In this document: positions 59,804-64,000 of the stretch, in pieces | Layout of the letters: the number at the start of each line of letters is the position of its first letter | How positions within the stretch are numbered: the first letter of the stretch is position 1 | Assembly: GCA_020975725.1 (NCBI GenBank) | Contig: QXJR01000010.1 | Coordinates: forward strand, 124,001-188,000 | Origin: Picocystis sp. L7 | Taxonomy: Eukaryota > Chlorophyta > Picocystophyceae > Picocystales > Picocystaceae | Length of the DNA: 64,000 nt | Direction: 5' to 3' | The notes under the pieces: model-generated | Told to the model about the DNA's origin: nothing | The model's input: only the letters and a program-made list of their open reading frames with translations | Databases searched by the model: none | Translations under genes and position numbers: made by a program

Positions 59804-61690
59804 TTATCCAGTGCGAAATAATCGCACCACGTCCCTCTGCCCTTGGTTCTTGGCGATCTGAAGTGCAGTCAACCCATAGCAATCCCTCAAATTTATGTCT
59901 GCTCCTGCCGAGGTCAATAGGTGAATGAAATCCGCAAACCCTCTTCTGGATGCGATGTGGAGAGCCGTCTGGCCGTAACGGTTGGCAGCATTGAGTAGCG
60001 TCAGCAGTTCCCCGTGATTCTTCGCTGCCAAAAGTAGGTGTTGAGCAATCTTGAAACGGTTGGCGACTGCCGTAGCCATCAATGGAGTCCAACCATCGAC
60101 GTATCGATCGGCGGCGCACCACGAGGTTCCTGTGCGCTTGAAGTGTGCTAGCAATATGCCAACGATCTCAAAGTGCCCACGCAGTGCTGATATATACAAT
60201 GGAGTCTCCCCTGCAGTGTTGGCAATCTGGGCATCGACTTGCTCGGAGGACATGAGGGCTTTAAGTGCCTGCGTTTTACCATTCTCTGCTGCCAGAAACG
60301 CAGCAGTGGCTCCGCTGCGATCGCGTGCATTAACGTTTGCCCCAAGATATATGAGGGACTGGATCATACTGGCATCGTTCAGATCGGCTGCCACATGTAA
60401 TGGTGTCCTCTTTGTGAGGTTTGAACAGCATGCCGCACTTCCGGTGAACACCTGTATGGCCTTGTGATTCAAGCCCAGTTCCTTCCAACCATCCTTGACT
60501 ACTCCGACGGCATCGTGTACATGTTCAGGCTTTGTGAGGTCCCAAACCTTGGGGCGTTTCCCTACGTACACATTCCTTTCGAGGCATCGGACAATGTCAT
60601 CTGCATCGGGGTGTGAGCAACAAGTCATGTCGAATATCTGGAGCATGGGCATCGTGCAGCAGATTTGGACCACCAACTCTGCAGTTGCAGGGGTGCAATC
60701 AATTCCTGTATTGCTTTCCAGCGAAACGAATCCACATCCTCCAATTGATAGTGCTCGCAAATTCGAGCACATCTTCGAGATGGCTGCAAGTGCAGAAATA
60801 GAGAGGTTCGTGCATTGCAGTAACCCAAGGTGCAGGAGGTTCCCTCCGAAGGGAAACTCCGAGGAATTCATTGCATCTGTGTAATGGAACAGCTCCAAGG
60901 TGTCTACGGCTGGGAACAGGTCCAAGTGGCTGAAAACAATGGTGCGTAAAGGTGTGGAGAAGGTGGCTGCACGACCGATGAGGTTGGCACAGGGCAGGGA
61001 CGACATCCGAAAGCATCGTTCTACGCACAGGATTTCGACGGTGCCCGACCTCTTCGCACCATCTTCTCCGTTCCGCTCACCTTTGTCGTGGTCGCACGTG
61101 CGCATATCGATTGCGTTCGTCCTCTGTGGCAGCCTTTCTAGAAGTGCCGGCGTGATTTTCTGGCATCCGTCTAGCTCCAGGCACTCGAGTGTTTCGTGGT
61201 ATACCTCCATGATACGGGCCACCTGTTCGTCTTTCAGGTTCAATCCCAAGACCCTCACACTTCTGACGTTTTCGAACCTTTCCTCGACGTCTCGGAGCAT
61301 CGTTTCCAGCGCCTCTTCTCCGTCTTCGGCTTCGTTCCCTTTGGCTCGAAGCACGAGTTGGACGGGTGCGTTTCGCATCGCTGCGGCAGCGCCTGGGCTG
61401 GCTCGCACCATCCTGAGTTGGTCCCTCGCGTCTTCCATCCATCTGGCCACGTTCTCGATCACCTCGTGCGGCAAACGGTCCAGCAAGCACGTCTCCATTC
61501 GCCTTCCAAGGTGCGGTGGTTCCATGCCGGTTTCAACCAGGTCGCACCGCCGATGCTTCTGCCCAAGCCTTGGACCCAGGAAATATCCAGCAGAAAACCA
61601 AGCGAAACGGAAATACCTTCTGAGAGAAACAGAGCAGAACCGGATCGTAAAGCGAAGGGCTTTCCCCAGAAAGCCTCCTTTCTCGAGCAT
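59804..61690 (-). CDS. F-box / leucine-rich / ankyrin repeat protein
   Basis: 628 residues from ATG at 61690; ATGs at 61525 and 61498 (METCLLDRLPHEVI) are plausible starts and put the F-box at the very N-terminus. The F-box-like segment is LLDRLPHEVIENVARWMEDA. LRR-type units follow (ETLECLELDGCQKITPALLE; LHLGLLQCTNLSISAL; LRALSIGGCGFVSLE). The last 220 residues are ankyrin repeats (RTPLHVAADLNDASMIQSLI; GETPLYISALRGHFEIVGIL; GQTALHIASRRGFADFIHLL). F-box proteins present substrates to SCF ubiquitin ligases; combining LRR and ankyrin in one F-box protein is uncommon. GTTAAC lies at 61719-61724. Confidence 0.8.
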   Translation of the reverse strand: MLEKGGFLGKALRFTIRFCSVSLRRYFRFAWFSAGYFLGPRLGQKHRRCDLVETGMEPPHLGRRMETCLLDRLPHEVIENVARWMEDARDQLRMVRASPGAAAAMRNAPVQLVLRAKGNEAEDGEEALETMLRDVEERFENVRSVRVLGLNLKDEQVARIMEVYHETLECLELDGCQKITPALLERLPQRTNAIDMRTCDHDKGERNGEDGAKRSGTVEILCVERCFRMSSLPCANLIGRAATFSTPLRTIVFSHLDLFPAVDTLELFHYTDAMNSSEFPFGGNLLHLGLLQCTNLSISALAAISKMCSNLRALSIGGCGFVSLESNTGIDCTPATAELVVQICCTMPMLQIFDMTCCSHPDADDIVRCLERNVYVGKRPKVWDLTKPEHVHDAVGVVKDGWKELGLNHKAIQVFTGSAACCSNLTKRTPLHVAADLNDASMIQSLIYLGANVNARDRSGATAAFLAAENGKTQALKALMSSEQVDAQIANTAGETPLYISALRGHFEIVGILLAHFKRTGTSWCAADRYVDGWTPLMATAVANRFKIAQHLLLAAKNHGELLTLLNAANRYGQTALHIASRRGFADFIHLLTSAGADINLRDCYGLTALQIAKNQGQRDVVRLFRTG

Positions 61691-62927
61691 GCTCTACCGG
61701 CACGAGGGAGAAAACGGAGTTAACTTCGTTCGTTTCGGATTGGGGGACATGGGAGTTTCTTCTCTAGAAGGTGGAAAACGGGACCACGAACCTGCGAGTT
61801 GTGGGCGTTGCGCGAAGCAAAGTGCGGGAAAAGAGACCAAGGAGGAGGTCGGGTGCGAAGTAGGGATGCGGGGAAGAAGAGCCAACCTCTGTACAATGGT
61901 GGAAGTGGCATACGTTCCACGATCCAGGTACCCCGCGATGCAAACCTCCGGCTTGGGAAGGGCGATCAAACGTCCCCTCGATCCCCTGGGTTTACCAGAG
62001 CCAGTTCTTCTCGGTCCAAACCGCAAGTTTCACACTCGGGTTCCACGACAATACCCGGGACAACAATGGAGGCAAGACAAGGCACACCGACGAAGTTGGG
62101 CAACCGTTCCCGAAAAGGCCATCACGCAAATGAGAGTGTTGCAACCGCACTAAGGTGACGTGGCGTGTCCCTTCCGCGTGTGAGAATTGGGTTAGGTTGT
62201 TCATCATCGTACTTTGAGTCCGGTGCCAGCTCATCCGCCCGATGTACTCTTATTACCATGCAAGAAAAGGCCCATTACCTGATTCCGTCTTTCCCGAGAT
62301 GGAGAGGAAAGCTTCGTGAGATCGTGTCACGCAATGAAAGACATCCCTTGAGAAAGGAACTCCTCTTTCGTGCTTTGCCATCCATTTCTACGAAGGACAA
62401 CCGCTCGTTCTCCTCGATGCAAGGAAGAGCGTTTTCTCCAGCACGCCCAATCCCATGCATCCGCTTTTCGGCGGCCTCGTGCACGACGTTTGATTCGGCG
62501 TCTTTGGATCGGTTCCATCGACACGTCGTAGTGTTCATGGGTCGTTCGTTCTTGTTTTTTGGCGATGTTTTTCGTTCTCGTCCCGGAACGGTCTCCCCGT
62601 ACAGATCCCCTCCAGTACGGACGCCTCCCCCGTCCCAAAATCGGCCCGATTCAGCTTTTCGCCCCACCTTTTCGAGAAGAGGTGTTGTATGGGTCTCGAA
62701 CCCTAAATTCCCATTTTTCGGGAACGCCTGTCCAGCTCGGCAGGGCCTCGGCGGCGAGGCGGGGTCTAGATTCCCCTTCGGAGATCTCGATCGAACGACC
62801 CAAGATCTCGAATGAAGAGTGAGAGATATCGATATTCTGCTCGACCACGTGGTGTGTGCACCTCCTCGCTCGAGCAGAATCGTGTGCGCCATTCCGTCGG
62901 CGCACAACACGAGGCGCACGTGCGACG
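61691..62927. promoter_or_regulatory. Divergent promoter region of the F-box gene and LCIB-like gene
   Basis: 1237 bases. GTTAAC at 61719; GAGATCTCGATCG (62781-62793), CAAGATCTCG (62801-62810) and GAGATATCGATATTC (62823-62837) lie 90-150 bases upstream of the LCIB-like ATG. No gene in the middle is supported. Confidence 0.5.
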
Positions 62928-64000
62928 ATGGCGTGCGCCTGGACGCGGCTGGCGGGTGCCGTGCGAGCTCCCGTGAGGAAGGAGAAGGTGTCCTGTCGAG
63001 CCGAACAGCGAGGACACGGACACGGACCTCTGTTCTTCCAAGCCGAAGGAGGAACCGCCGCCTATGGAGAAGCAGCCTACCTCGAGAGCCGTGCACGCAT
63101 CGTACGCAGGCATTTTACCAATGCGCTGGGCGTGGAAGATTTCATGTCGAGGCTGGAAATCATCCTGGCTGGATACGGCTTCAACGGCGACAACTCCATC
63201 GCCATGATCAACCTGTGCCGTGATGAAATCACCCAACCACTCAAAGAAAAGATTGACATGGTATTTGGACAAAGCTTCAACACGAATGGATTGGGCGCGA
63301 TTCTTACCTGTGGCACCACTGGCATCGGTGCGGGTTTGAGCCACTCGCCCATCTCTGTCAGCGGGAAAGAAAGATATGTGTTCTTCTCCTTCCCACACAT
63401 TGCCATCGATGCTTCGGGCGAAATCGGGGCCATCAGCAGGCCCATGAGACCGGGTAAATCCTGCGCTTGTGGTGCTCTGAACAAGGCACTTCAAGTGATC
63501 CAGTCCCAGGGGCTGGAAAACACTGCAAAAGAGGCAGGTGTACACGAGCAACTTGACCCGGAATTCAGCATCTTGCTGCAGAGCTTGGCACGAAAGGCCA
63601 AAGAGATGAACCAGGGTGCTGAAGTTCTTGATCTCGTAGAAATCACCAAGATGTGTGAGAAAATGGTCACTGAACATCTTGAGTTGTTGATCAGCCAATG
63701 CGTCGACCCTTCGAAGGCAGATTACGCAGTTGTGACGGGGGTGCAAATCCATTCATGGGGAGTGGAGTATGATGACTTGGAGCCAAACCTTGAATTCATC
63801 TCTCCTAGTACAGCATACACTGTTGTTAACCAGGAAAAAACATACATCGATATCAGCGCTGTGCCTGCACTGACTCCGCGCCAGATTCGACTCCTGGCTG
63901 TGGGAGGTAAAACCATGAGAATCAATCATAAGAACTCCAAAGGGAACTCCACCAGTCCGAACACTAGCTCTATCTCGATGGACGAGGATGAGAATATTTC
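62928..64000 (+). CDS. LCIB/LCIC-family (theta-type carbonic anhydrase-like) plastid protein, 3' end outside the window
   Basis: 357 codons are visible from ATG at 62928 with no stop before the window ends. The Ala/Arg-rich start without early acidic residues (MACAWTRLAGAVRAPVRKEK) suggests a chloroplast transit peptide. Family signatures: HFTNALGVEDFMSRLEIIL, GFNGDNSIAMINLCRDEITQ with the Arg-Asp pair, GKERYVFFSFPHIAIDASGE with a metal-binding His, GKSCACGAL with Cys ligands, and DYAVVTGVQIHSW. In Chlamydomonas LCIB with LCIC forms a complex round the pyrenoid and recaptures leaked CO2. Whether this member is an active carbonic anhydrase cannot be read from sequence alone. A tail after 340 (NHKNSKGNSTSPNTS) is extra. 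Confidence 0.88.
   Translation, partial: MACAWTRLAGAVRAPVRKEKVSCRAEQRGHGHGPLFFQAEGGTAAYGEAAYLESRARIVRRHFTNALGVEDFMSRLEIILAGYGFNGDNSIAMINLCRDEITQPLKEKIDMVFGQSFNTNGLGAILTCGTTGIGAGLSHSPISVSGKERYVFFSFPHIAIDASGEIGAISRPMRPGKSCACGALNKALQVIQSQGLENTAKEAGVHEQLDPEFSILLQSLARKAKEMNQGAEVLDLVEITKMCEKMVTEHLELLISQCVDPSKADYAVVTGVQIHSWGVEYDDLEPNLEFISPSTAYTVVNQEKTYIDISAVPALTPRQIRLLAVGGKTMRINHKNSKGNSTSPNTSSISMDEDENI

Overview
The window is a gene-dense piece of nuclear DNA from a green alga (Viridiplantae). The evidence is a VAMP72-type longin SNARE, an ankyrin plus RR-type tandem CCCH zinc-finger protein of the plant kind, a HASTY/exportin-5 homologue, an LCIB/LCIC-family chloroplast protein of the algal CO2-concentrating mechanism, a Ycf21/DUF98 protein and an FAN1 with an N-terminal HIRAN domain. 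I cannot fix the genus. Genes are short of introns: I see one each in VAMP72, HASTY, MRT4, the DUF3605 gene, eIF4A and a 419-residue unknown, of 38 to 197 bp with GT...AG ends. 3' ends are tight and use AATAAA, sometimes overlapping the stop codon.

Layout. 1-7.8 kb: tail of an unknown gene, bestrophin-like membrane protein, EXD3/Mut7-C exonuclease, M23 peptidase, TZF-ankyrin regulator, a 58-residue membrane protein. 9-18 kb: VAMP72, HASTY, LRR-WD40 protein, MRT4. 19-27 kb: BOP1, lipocalin-like secreted protein, FAN1, DUF3605 protein, CPBP protease. 27-29.7 kb: low-GC stretch with no credible gene. 29.7-42.3 kb: unknown small protein, cytochrome P450 reductase, temptin plus DBH-like copper monooxygenase, GT71 mannosyltransferase-like protein, chloroplast TPR protein, MFS transporter. 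42.4-54.2 kb: an island of two DNA transposons. 54.5-64 kb: Gly-rich unknown, Ycf21/DUF98 chorismate-lyase-like protein, basic small protein, eIF4A, F-box/LRR/ankyrin protein, LCIB-family protein cut by the window end.

The transposon island is the most striking part. A Mutator-like element (42414-48247) has 1390-bp terminal inverted repeats that mirror each other without an indel (every left position plus its right partner equals 90661), a perfect 9-bp target-site duplication and a 1056-residue MULE transposase whose start codon lies inside the inverted repeat. A few bases beyond it lies a second element (about 48264-54206) with 140-bp inverted repeats, a 917-residue protein with cysteine clusters and a terminal domain resembling KDZ (Zisupton/Dileera/Kyakuja) transposases, a 57-bp minisatellite and undescribed opposite-strand ORFs. 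The MULE sits about 85 bp upstream of the MFS start codon, and the MFS reading frame runs on into the MULE repeat.

In intergenic DNA two palindromic motifs recur near gene starts: GTTAAC/GGTTAACC and AGATCTCGAT/GATATCGATA. They look like core or proximal promoter elements of this lineage. Ribosome assembly (BOP1, MRT4) and translation (eIF4A) genes, RNA export/turnover (HASTY, TZF, EXD3-like) and plastid/CO2 genes (LCIB-like, Ycf21-like, TPR, CPBP) are intermixed without operon-like grouping, as expected for a eukaryotic nuclear genome.
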